DNA from: Epithemia pelagica
Taxonomy: Eukaryota; Bacillariophyta; Bacillariophyceae; Surirellales; Surirellaceae
Direction: 5' to 3'
DNA: 64,000 nt
Assembly (NCBI GenBank): GCA_946965045.2
Contig: OX337228.1
Span: forward strand, 6,820,001-6,884,000
The notes beneath the pieces are model-generated. The model saw only the letters and a program-made list of their open reading frames with translations, was not told the DNA's origin and did not search any database. Positions 52,520 to 61,321 of this stretch are shown piece by piece (position 1 is the stretch's first letter; the number at the start of each line of letters is the position of its first letter). The translations under genes and the position numbers were made by a program.

Positions 52520-52993
52520 TCACCACCAATTGAATCCTCCTCCCCCATTGTCGTAGCTACCGTAGTAACTAGAAGGGTCCCACCCGGCAGTTTCTTCACC
52601 TGGTTTGATCGGTGTGGCTGCTTGCTGCTGTTGTTGAGGTGGCGGTGTAGCTTGTTGGGGCTGCTGCTGGTGTGATTGTGGTCCATAGCTCCCATACTGA
52701 TACTGTTGGTTGTTATAGCCCGCACCATATCCTGCTTGTTGATGATATTGTTGTTGTTGTGGCTGTGCCATACTTCCTTCGGGTTGGAAATTTCTACACA
52801 AAGAATTTGGGGCATGCGCGGAGGGACGAGGAGGTTGCGTAGTTCCACTGGTAGTCGATGCTGCAGAGGGAGGTAAGGGTGGTGGCCCTTCCGGTGCAGG
52901 CGGCAAGGGTGGAAGGCTTCCATTGGGTGGTGGAGGTGGAAGTTTGTCCCCACCGTCATTTGATGTCGGTTCGTTGGCTGGCTGGTTGGCCTT
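52520..52993 (-). pseudogene. Untranslated 3' remainder of SF1 copy 1 (Pro/Gln-rich tail)
   Basis: Downstream of the nonsense codon the same frame stays open: LPPLPPAPEGPPPLPPS, poly-Gln runs and the ending NGGGGFNWW with TGA at 52520. It matches the tail of copy 2 at 63327-63830 except for substitutions and Gln-repeat length. It would be translated only by readthrough. Confidence 0.85.
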
Positions 52994-54484
52994 TTAGCCA
53001 TCCAGTTCAGCCATGAAAGAGAGATATTCAGAATCAATCTTTTGTTCACTTCCTTGTTGGTTGGCATCACCGCCCGCAGGATTGGTAGGGTCCAGATTGC
53101 GTCGCGTACAATCGCGTGTGGGATGACTAGTGTCACCACAAATGGCACACTTGATGCCTCCCCCCATGGCACCCTTGTTAAGGAATCGTTTGGGACATTC
53201 AAAGGATCGATGTCCTTTCTCACCACAAATTTCGCAAAAGACATCATTTTCCTTCAATGTACCATTCAAGAGGGCCAATTCTCGAAGCTGCTGTTGTTTG
53301 TGCACATTCTTTTCATCGTCAATGACGACGAGCATTTGTTCAATCATCTCCGATGCGGCATCCACAGCACGTTGATCATCCCCTGAAATTACCACATGCA
53401 AGGGTTCATTGTCTCCGTCCATGACTTTACCATCCCGGCGACCACGAGCTCCCTCCTTGACCGATCCCCGACCGCGAATGGCAATTTTGCAGCCCGTCTT
53501 GGCTTCCAATTCTTTTTGCGTCTTGCCTCGTGGTCCAATGATTAATCCAATAAAATTGTAGTTCGGATGTTCTTCTACGGGTACTCGAATCTTTTTGACT
53601 CGCCGTCGTACCAATAAGGAAGCCGCCCCCGTTGGTAACACGGGTCCAACGTTGCCCTTGTTGGATAACCGCATGATACTTTCCAACAAGTCTTGACGCT
53701 CCGCCGTGTATCGTTCCCTCCAACGGACCGCTCGTGTATTTTTTCGTTTCCCATCAGCACCGTAAACTAGAGACAGATAGAAACAAGAAAAAGATGGTAA
53801 GGTACAAGAAACATGGAATGGACTCTTGTTCGAACCCCAAAAGGCAACACAAAAGTCGATTGTGAGCAAACGATTATACTTACTTGGAGGCGGCGAAGGC
53901 GATCGATCTCGATGTTCTCGTGGGAGCGCATCGACACGTGCTGCTTCCACTTCTAGATTTTCCAGACGATCGTTCACGGCACGAAGCTTGGCTTGCATGG
54001 TTTGGAGATCGTGTTGTTGTTGCTGCGTCAAGTTGGTGTTGACCAAGGACATGCTAGGCAATACGACACAAGGTGGTTGTCGTGAGGATTGGACTGGTGG
54101 CAGGGGAGCGAATCGTTTGTTCACAGGAGGATCCGACTGGCCATTCGAAGGTTCGGATGCTGCTTTGCCCCATCGCGATTTTCGTTTGCGGGGAGCCTCT
54201 CCAGCAGTGCCATTGTTATTGGTGTCGCTCTCAATTTTGACGGCAACTCCTCCGGGACGATTTTCTTGTTGTTGCATTGCCTTGAGATATTCCTTCCGAG
54301 TTTCCTTCCATCCTGGCCAATTCAGGACTTCTTTCCACATGGAGGGATACGGACCGTACTTGTCCTGTAGCATTCGTGTCACCGGGCTGTGGTTGTGGCT
54401 GCTGTTGTACCACTCTTTCATTTTCACATGCTCATTTCGCACCGTCACCACAAACTCTGCTGCTTCCTCACTGTCTTGACCCAT
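52994..54484 (-). CDS. SF1: Splicing factor 1 / branchpoint-binding protein, copy 1, C-terminally truncated
   Basis: SF1/BBP binds the intron branchpoint in early spliceosome assembly. Exons 54484-53884 and 53766-52994 join across a 117 bp intron (GTAAGT, CTCTAG), making RSPSPPP-IYGADGKRKNT, the SF1 signature before the helix hairpin and KH domain. KH: HPNYNFIGLIIGPRGKTQKE, CKIAIRGRGSVK; then the QUA2-like helix and two zinc knuckles CEICGEKGHRSFEC and CAICGDTSHPTRDC. AAA-to-TAA after ELDG stops the protein before its Pro/Gln-rich tail. The ATG at 54484 is the first in the exon; the frame is open to about 54615 and a further 5' exon is possible, with an alternative acceptor (TTGCAG) near 54506. 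Confidence 0.82.
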   Translation of the reverse strand: MGQDSEEAAEFVVTVRNEHVKMKEWYNSSHNHSPVTRMLQDKYGPYPSMWKEVLNWPGWKETRKEYLKAMQQQENRPGGVAVKIESDTNNNGTAGEAPRKRKSRWGKAASEPSNGQSDPPVNKRFAPLPPVQSSRQPPCVVLPSMSLVNTNLTQQQQHDLQTMQAKLRAVNDRLENLEVEAARVDALPREHRDRSPSPPPSKYNRLLTIDFCVAFWGSNKSPFHVSCTLPSFSCFYLSLVYGADGKRKNTRAVRWRERYTAERQDLLESIMRLSNKGNVGPVLPTGAASLLVRRRVKKIRVPVEEHPNYNFIGLIIGPRGKTQKELEAKTGCKIAIRGRGSVKEGARGRRDGKVMDGDNEPLHVVISGDDQRAVDAASEMIEQMLVVIDDEKNVHKQQQLRELALLNGTLKENDVFCEICGEKGHRSFECPKRFLNKGAMGGGIKCAICGDTSHPTRDCTRRNLDPTNPAGGDANQQGSEQKIDSEYLSFMAELDG

Positions 54485-55659
54485 TGTGCGTTGTGTCACA
54501 TCCTGCAAGGTGAAATTATTCAGTTCCAATTGATGCAAGATTGGACCGCTGCTGCTCTGTGGTGCTGCTTTTGTAATAGGATCTGGTACTATGGTCGGAG
54601 GAGGATGAGATGCCTTGTTGTTCTCCTACGGCTTCACTTGAATGTTTGAGTTTCATACTGATACAAAACCATTCCACTTGACAATGAACCGACTCCAACA
54701 GTATGGAACGCCAACTTCAAAGGAAAACAGCCGCGAGAATTCCAACAGGAACGGCAAATGGTCCTACAATTTTCTGGACCATGGTAACAAGTCGTACGAC
54801 TGTCATGAGAGTCGCTTGTGTGGTTTGAGCCAGCCGCGTTTGTCGATCATTCCATCCATCCATCCATCATAGGACTGAACGCTCCAGGTTTCATCGTACT
54901 CTTTGTGTTGATTCTTATCCGACAGAATACTGTAGGCAATGCACGGTCCGCTCGAACATTGTGATTTTGATCTGGATGTACACGGGTGACCATGCTGCGA
55001 TATAGGCCTTGCGAATATCCGCAGCACTCCGATCAAAGAATCGCAGCTTTTCACTGGCCACAAGTCGTCTGAGCCATTGGGCGCATCGACTGACTCAAGG
55101 CTTGTTGGCGACTGAGTACTGTGGAGGAGTCACGATTTTCCGAAACTCTCAATAAACAAGACACCAACCGAGCGTCTTGCCTTTTCTTTTGGTGGGTCTT
55201 CTTTTGCTCTTGACGACGACTCTTGTTTTGAACCTTGTCTTCAAACTCTGCATCGCGTTCTGGAGCACGCCCTCAAAGACTCACTGTGGTCTCGTCGTGT
55301 GCAGGCTTGTCATCCTCCTGATATCGTACGAATTGTACGGATCATGAAACTCGGCCTCTGTGGACCAACGAAGGCCATCACCAACACGGTCTGGATCTTC
55401 CTTCTTCTCCAAGCAGCCATCATCATCATTCTCCTCCTCCTCCTCTTTGTGCTGGCCTATCAAGCTCGCCAATCGACTTGAAATCTTATGGCACAAATCC
55501 ACCGCCTGTGCAGAACGGTCCTTTCTCGAACTCGTCGAGTCGTCATTGCTGTCGGAATCAAAGTCAGAGAACTAGTTAGGATAGATTGAGTCTTGAGTGT
55601 GAATCAACCACACGGAGGTGTACTCCTTATCGAGAGGATTCCAAAGGGCAACTACACTA

Positions 55660-55911
55660 TGCCTTCTAATTGGAGGTTTGAATCTATTCTTCCAGCTGCC
55701 GCGCTCACCCACTCTACCGCCTGGGGTTAAGTCGACCGACTGCCCTGGCGCCATGACACTCGGAATCATGGAGCGGGGGGACAGCCCGCTTCAAGGGGCC
55801 ACATAGACGAACCGTTTTTCCGGGCCCCACATCTAGCCCTCCCAACCACCTAATCACAGCGGACTCGAACCCTGGACACTGGACACCCAAGAACTGCCTT
55901 CTAATTGGAGG
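55660..55911 (-). mobile_element. SINE-like insertion with 17 bp flanking direct repeats
   Basis: 218 bp (55677-55894) flanked by 'tgccttctaattggagg' at 55660-55676 and 55895-55911, like a long retroposition target duplication. On the minus strand it contains a perfect pol III B-box word GGTTCGAGTCC (complement of 55861-55871) and a second tRNA-like patch (tagagtgggtgagcgc ... gattcaaacc) near the other end. No poly-A tail is evident. Confidence 0.45.
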
Positions 55912-56599
55912 GTTTCCTGCTGCTACCAAGTTTTGGTCGCACATTTCGCGCTCGCGAGGGAACCGGGCCGCCTCGCGTGGGCGCGCAAGTTCGAACGACA
56001 GAAGTGGGTCGCTCGTGAATCGGTCGACGATACGACAACATGGTATAGGTAGTTTCTGTGGTTTTCCTCTAGAATAGCCCATACTGTAGACAAGACACGT
56101 ATCTTTTCAACACAAGTATCCTTCAGATCTTTTTCTCGCTCAAAAGATCCACAGTCATCAGTTTGGTCGACTACTCCATGTTCGTTGGACTTGAGTGTGT
56201 GTGTTTGTTTTACAAAATCTCGAATATCATGGTGCAAGGAATTGTCCTTCTCAAGACGGATTCATTCTCCACAGGAATTCGCCACGGGAGAATTGGTGTC
56301 CCATAAGGTTGCTGCTGTGACAACCAATATGGAGGAACTATAGGAATTGATGGTTCAGAATGCCAAGACGGCCTTGCCGTCGAGGACGACCAAGAAAGTG
56401 CCAGTGCATCGGAAAATTCACAACAGGAACGCGAATCGGAAAGCGCAACTCCAATGACCATGGAAACGCCAATTCGGCAGCCCGTGTCGTCCAACGGAGA
56501 ACCTTTGGCACTTTTTGGATTGGAGAAACGTTTGGCCATGATTGCGCACCTCGTCGATATCTCAAGTCCATCGAAGACCCGAAACCAGCAAACTCAAAG

Positions 56600-56781
56600 C
56601 ATCGTGGACCCCTGCGTTCGACTTTGACCGTGTCGACGAGGCTTGTTTACTCCAGAACGCCTCCAATGGTGGTTGTGCCCAGTTTCTTGTAGAGGCCGTG
56701 TGGCAACACCCCAACGAAACGAGTCTCCTCTCTGGGTCACTCAACGATCGACTGCATCTATGGAGCGATTTGACACAATGA
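56600..56781 (+). pseudogene. WD40-like C-terminal remnant
   Basis: Frame reads FLVEAVWQHPNETSLLSGSL then NDRLHLWSDLTQ and a stop, like the last blade of a WD40 protein (SGSxDRxLxLW). Upstream sequence is broken in all frames. Confidence 0.3.
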
Positions 56782-57023
56782 GAGAGGATGAACCATAGCG
56801 CAAAAAGATGTGTTGTCCAATCGGAAGAAAACAAAATACAAGAGTGCCACTGGAAACAAGAAGGTTTCGCAGAATGAACGAGAACCAAGTATGAAGGTGC
56901 TAAAGAGCGTAGTTGAGGGTGGTGGTGTTTTGAAAAAGAGAGAAAGATAAGAAAGGGACAATACGCCAAGGGAGATCGACTACGAATAGGATGATGGATT
57001 TGGACCATCAAGTTTCCGGAAAA

Positions 57024-57082
57024 AGAAGGGTCGCTCTGGTGTAGGGAAGGCAAGAAAGCTCACAAAGAAGCGCATGAAGTAG
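57024..57082 (+). pseudogene. Basic C-terminal tail fragment
   Basis: Encodes RKKKGRSGVGKARKLTKKRMK-stop (19 residues plus flanks), preceded by GFGPSSF. Near-identical tails are fused to the truncated copies A at 29838-29903 and 57832-57897. It looks like the true end of some basic nuclear or nucleolar protein whose body is absent. Confidence 0.4.
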
Positions 57083-57233
57083 CTTCAGCCACTTAAACAG
57101 CAATTACCATTCAACTAAAAGGGGAAGACTTTGTGGTTTGGATCGTCTCCTCCAGTTCCACCGTCAGGACTCCATCAAACATCCTCCAAGTCCAACTTGT
57201 CTCAACAACGTCTCAGAAGAAGAAGAAACCAAG

Positions 57234-57587
57234 ATGAGTGACTACGACGACGTCTACCACGGCGATGACGACGACCAAGATCCTCCTCCATTCATGATTG
57301 GACATGAACATCCCTTGTTGCCACCGCTGTTGCCATCCACGACGATGGAGCTTTCCCTTGACGACGAACCACCTACCGAAAACAGAGACGAACTCAAATG
57401 CAACTCTTGGATTTGGCACTGGCGGCTCTTCGAGGGTTGCATCGCATCCATCACGATCGCAGGGCAGTCATGGAAAACACTCTGGTGGCACAATCCCTGG
57501 AGCAACTTCATGCGGAACAAGACAAGGATCAGGGCAAACCAAACAGCTTTTGGCAAACAACCGTCAAGGGCATTGTCAACTTTTTGA
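57234..57587 (+). CDS. Chimeric ORF (117 aa) over pseudogene copy A
   Basis: ATG 57234 opens an acidic leader (MSDYDDVYHGDDDDQDPPPF, continuing through HPLLPPLLPS) that belongs to a different, unidentified gene, then crosses into parent-gene sequence at 57399 in a frame the parent does not use (SWIWHWRLFEGCIAS). It ends at 57587. The leader to DELK could be real first-exon coding; the rest is accidental. Expression unknown. Confidence 0.3.
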   Translation: MSDYDDVYHGDDDDQDPPPFMIGHEHPLLPPLLPSTTMELSLDDEPPTENRDELKCNSWIWHWRLFEGCIASITIAGQSWKTLWWHNPWSNFMRNKTRIRANQTAFGKQPSRALSTF

Positions 57588-57930
57588 CCGGTCGTGCACA
57601 AAAAGAAGAAGAAGAAGCAGACTCTGAATCGAAACCAGACGACAATCCGAAAAACTCCAAATCGGATACGGCGATTCACGAGTATACCAAAGTGGGACAA
57701 TCCACCACTCTCAACGTGTTGCGACCCGCTCTTTTCGGTTGCCCGTTTGCTCCAAGCTCAACAACCACATCGTCGTAATCTACTCCGACAGGAATTGGAT
57801 TCACCTTGCCCAGAATATTGTCGAGAGGTTTCGGAAAAAGAAGGGTCGCGCTGGTGTAGGGAAGGCAAGAAAGCTCACAAAGAAGCACATGAAGTAGCTC
57901 CAGCCACTTAAACAGCAATTACCATTTATC
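57399..57930 (+). pseudogene. Truncated copy A of the 1014-aa gene (copy 2)
   Basis: Parent sequence from 22035 to about 22470, with the same internal loss after 'cgacccgctctttt' and the same switch to the basic tail as the copy at 29464. It retains more of the left side than copy 1, including the chimeric SLDDEPPTENRDELK leader. Confidence 0.85.
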
Positions 57931-58042
57931 CTCTCTGATTGTAGACTATACTCCTAGGAATCACTAGTCAGCAATATTGTCGTGCATGTTCAAATGTTCC
58001 ACTTGCTATTGTTACCGCTACATGTTATATAGAAACATTTTA

Positions 58043-58410
58043 GGATTCAGCGGGTAGGGAAGCGGAGGAATCAATGGATTCTCCAGGGGCAACTATGGCA
58101 CTCTTCCCCAATGGCAACCGACACACCAACAAGGACATCTCCGACAAGGACTCTAGCTAGACTCAGCTGATGTAGGAGTAGGAAGTTATTCACAAATACA
58201 GCGGGTAGGGAAGCCCGGAGGAATCAATGGATTCTCCAGGGGCAACTATGGCACTCTTCCCCAATGGCACAGAGACCGAAGTCTCCATGCCATACGCCAT
58301 ACCTGATGACACAAGGACAAAGTCCTCGTGCCACCAGGGTTTTGTGATAACACCGACAACCAACACACCAACAAGACAAGGACTCTAGCTAGATAGACTC
58401 AGCTGAAGTA
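58043..58410. repeat. Imperfect repeat pair (copy 2)
   Basis: Counterpart of 30043-30420, differing by a few substitutions; no gene lies between 57931 and 58600. Confidence 0.85.
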
Positions 58411-58600
58411 GAATTTAGGAATCTGTAGAAACAGAAGAAGGGGTAGAGTGAGTAGGATGAGTAGGAAAGATTCATTACCGACACGACCGTGCGCACGTAC
58501 CACTGGCAACCGACAACCGACAAGTTATTTTTCTTTCTTTTTCTGTTTTTTTTATTTTTTTTCTTTTTCTGGGTTTTTGGGATTTTTTTCAACAGCACCA

Positions 58601-59410
58601 CTACAAGTACCCGAACCCCGTACCCGCGGACAAAAGACGAGCGGATCGTCGAACGTGCACCATTCGGCGTCCCTTTTTGGAGTAGGCAACAACAAGGATC
58701 CTGCCCAAACGCGGCGAGTCCTCGGGGCCGGAGGAACTCTCGATCACGCTTTGGGGGGCATTCTCATCGATTTGAGGCGAGGTATCTTTTCGGGTGGGGG
58801 TGGGGGGAGGAGGGGTGGCGACCATGGAAGAAGGGGTAGGATTTCGAGGGGGTGAGTCGTGCCCCAAAGTGATTTCGTCGTCGTCGGGGATGAGCGCGGG
58901 TTCAGGCTCAGGACGGTCGACTGGAGGGGTCTCCTCGTCGTCCTCGAGATCCTCTGCGATTGCGAGAGGAGGGAAGTCCAAGTCAGCGTCGAACTCGCAA
59001 GGCAGAACAGCAACAGTGTCGACGTCGACCTCCTCCTCGCGATCGCGAATCTCGATCTCTCCATCTTCCTGACGACCGGCAAGCTTTTCTTCTTCCTGAC
59101 GACCATTCTCGCAGTTCTTCGCAGCAAGCTTTGCTTCGGCAATGGCCAGCTGTTGTTGAAGCTGAGCTTTGTCGTGTCGAAGCTGTCGAAGCTCCGCATG
59201 TTCGTGTCGAAGCTCCGTATGCTCGCTACTTGTAGTACGACTTTTCTTGCTGAAAATGACCCGAAACAGGTGTTGGACGATAAGTTTCGCCTCATCGAGG
59301 ACATCAGCGACACCGTAACACAGTATGAGAACCACAAAGGGAGCAACTAACAGAGCCCATTCGGAGCTGATCATCTTTTCGTAACAGTAATCACAATCAC
59401 ACATCATCAT
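58601..59410 (-). CDS. Membrane-anchored coiled-coil acidic protein (269 aa), duplicate 2
   Basis: Same plan as the 30610-31386 protein: triple ATG, CDCDYCYEKM leader, one hydrophobic segment, RHEHAELRQLRHDK coiled coil, acidic Pro-rich tail. It carries two in-frame insertions relative to duplicate 1: about nine residues in the EEEKLAGRQE area and two in EETPPVD. The reading frame is unbroken. Function unknown. Confidence 0.6.
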   Translation of the reverse strand: MMMCDCDYCYEKMISSEWALLVAPFVVLILCYGVADVLDEAKLIVQHLFRVIFSKKSRTTSSEHTELRHEHAELRQLRHDKAQLQQQLAIAEAKLAAKNCENGRQEEEKLAGRQEDGEIEIRDREEEVDVDTVAVLPCEFDADLDFPPLAIAEDLEDDEETPPVDRPEPEPALIPDDDEITLGHDSPPRNPTPSSMVATPPPPTPTRKDTSPQIDENAPQSVIESSSGPEDSPRLGRILVVAYSKKGRRMVHVRRSARLLSAGTGFGYL

Positions 59411-59765
59411 GGTCAATCGTATTTCGTTCGTATTTGTTTTTTGTGCGTGTTGGATTGTTGCGTGTTGTTGTTGTTGTTGGCGTTTCATGTTGATTGGCGA
59501 TCGGACCCTGGAGCTGCGAGGCAGCGGGGTCGGTTTAACACAGCGCAACAATCAACCGTCGGGGCAGTCTTGCACGCACCTCTACGGCAACAACACGTTC
59601 CTCGAGGGCAACGGAGTTCGGCGCAACAATCAACCGTCGGGTGCAGTTCCACAACAGAGGGGCATCGTGACACGGTCGCAAGAATGGAGATGAAGAATTC
59701 CATTGCGGCAATCAAGGAAGACGCTCGTCGATGCTACATGAAAGGTGCTTCATGAAAGGTGCTAC

Positions 59766-60202
59766 ATGAAAGGTGACTACGGGGCTTCAATTCGCCATTA
59801 TACCATGGTATTAGAATGCTATCCGAAAGCCCAGCTTGTATCCAATTGGGAGATTTGTTAGCAGTTCTCCATTCGAAACGAGCAGCCTCACTGTTCATGA
59901 TTGGGTCTATTCGAAGTGTCGGCCTGTGATTGCCGTGATGGCCTTAAGCACATTTCCAAAAACGGAGAGCATTTCTCTAGAGATGGGGGCCACCGCTCGA
60001 AGTGAAACTCTTAGCACGACATGGTCGGGCGCTTCTGAAGCAAGGTGACTTTGATGGTGCCTCCAAATCATTCGACGAAGCGATTTGCAAGGCGCAAGTT
60101 GCCATTGAAAAGAGTGCCGTGGTGCACAGTCGAGAGGACCATATGATTCGAGTCCTTTGTGCGAGATGGGGCTGTGTCGTCCAAACCAAAGCTTTCCCTT
60201 GA
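59766..60202 (+). pseudogene. Broken TPR-domain fragment (copy 2)
   Basis: Same frameshifted TPR pieces as 31742-32178, with HGRALLKQGDFDGASKSFDE intact in one frame. Confidence 0.6.
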
Positions 60203-61293
60203 CGACGAACCACCTACCGAAAACAGAGACGAACTCAAATGCAACTCTTGGATTTGGCACTGGCGGCTCTTCGAGGGTTGCACCGCATCCAGCATTGTCA
60301 ACTTTTTGACCGGTCGTGCACAAAAAGAAGAAGAAGAAGAAGCAGACTCTGAATCGAAACCAGACGACAATCCGAAAAACTCCAAATCGGATACGGCGAT
60401 TCACGAGTATACCAAAGTGGGACAATCCACCACTCTCAACGTGTTGCGACCCATGCTCTTTTCGTTTGCCCGTTTGCTCCAAGCTCAACAACCACATCGT
60501 CGTAATCCACTCCGGCAGGAATTGGATTCACCTTGCCCGAATATTGTCGAGAGGCTTCGGAACGCTTTATCGAGCTCTTGGACATTGCACTCAAACAAGA
60601 TCCCACCTTTACCATTTTGGATGCCTCGCAAACCGAAAAAGTCCTCCAGTTCCTCTGTCTGGGTGGTACCTTGAACAGTGCAAACATCTGCTCTGCCATT
60701 ATTATGCGACACACCCAAATCCGATCGAAACTCTGTCAGTGACGTGGAATTTGTCATGGCCTTGCTGGATTCGTTCATGTCCAAGTCGGAGTCATTAACC
60801 AGCACCTCGCAACATACGACGCTGCTCACCCTCATTTTTCCTCCGCAAGTGGGACAACACTTTACGACATGGCTGGCGCTCTTGGAGCTGCGAACCCTGA
60901 TTGGGTGTACAAGTAAAAGGAGCCGACTACAAACGTGTCCTATGGGCTTATTGGCAAGAAGCTAAGCAAAAAGGAGAAACGCCCCCAGAGGAACTATATT
61001 GGTCCAAGAAAGCATGGGATCTCTTGGTAAAAATGGACAGTCTTACCACTCCCCTGTTAATGAATGCCACCGAGGTTCGAAGGTCGAAATGCTGTACGAT
61101 ATCGATGATCCACCGTCACAGCGCGCCTATGAGATTGTTTTGAACATTATCTGCGAAGAAATTGGTTCCAATGGCGAACCGGCAACACTGCTGTTTTTGA
61201 AAGTGCTTGCCCTGGCCGAACGGAACAAGGTCGATCTGAGTCATTGGAAACTGGGTCATGTCGTCGGGGAAACAAGGGACCGAAACCAGTTGA
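60189..61293 (+). pseudogene. Truncated copy B of the 1014-aa gene (copy 2)
   Basis: Same chimeric leader, one-base loss and ~550 bp deletion as copy 1. Private changes: loss of about 97 bp after 'ggttgcaccgcatcca' near 60293, a deletion near 60905 in the GGGDVQV codons, and loss of 'aatcgcatgccggattg' near 61253. Non-coding. Confidence 0.88.
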
Positions 61294-61321
61294 TAGACTT
61301 AAGAAAACCGTGCGCTACAGT

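Larger units (their letters stand above)
54485..57233. other. Gene-poor stretch between SF1 copy 1 and duplication copy 2
   Basis: About 2.7 kb with no complete gene. Weak coding-like pieces: plus-strand 55255-55481 ending in a hydrophobic Ile/Leu-rich run (LLLQAAIIIILLLLLFVLAY), with an equally open minus-strand frame opposite; a WD40-like ending at 56600-56781; and a basic C-terminal piece at 57024-57082. A SINE-like insert is listed separately. Confidence 0.4.

Noticed and set aside
55677-55894. A functional tRNA gene
   Set aside because: A B-box word is present, but I cannot fold a full cloverleaf with acceptor stem and anticodon; SINE-like origin fits better.
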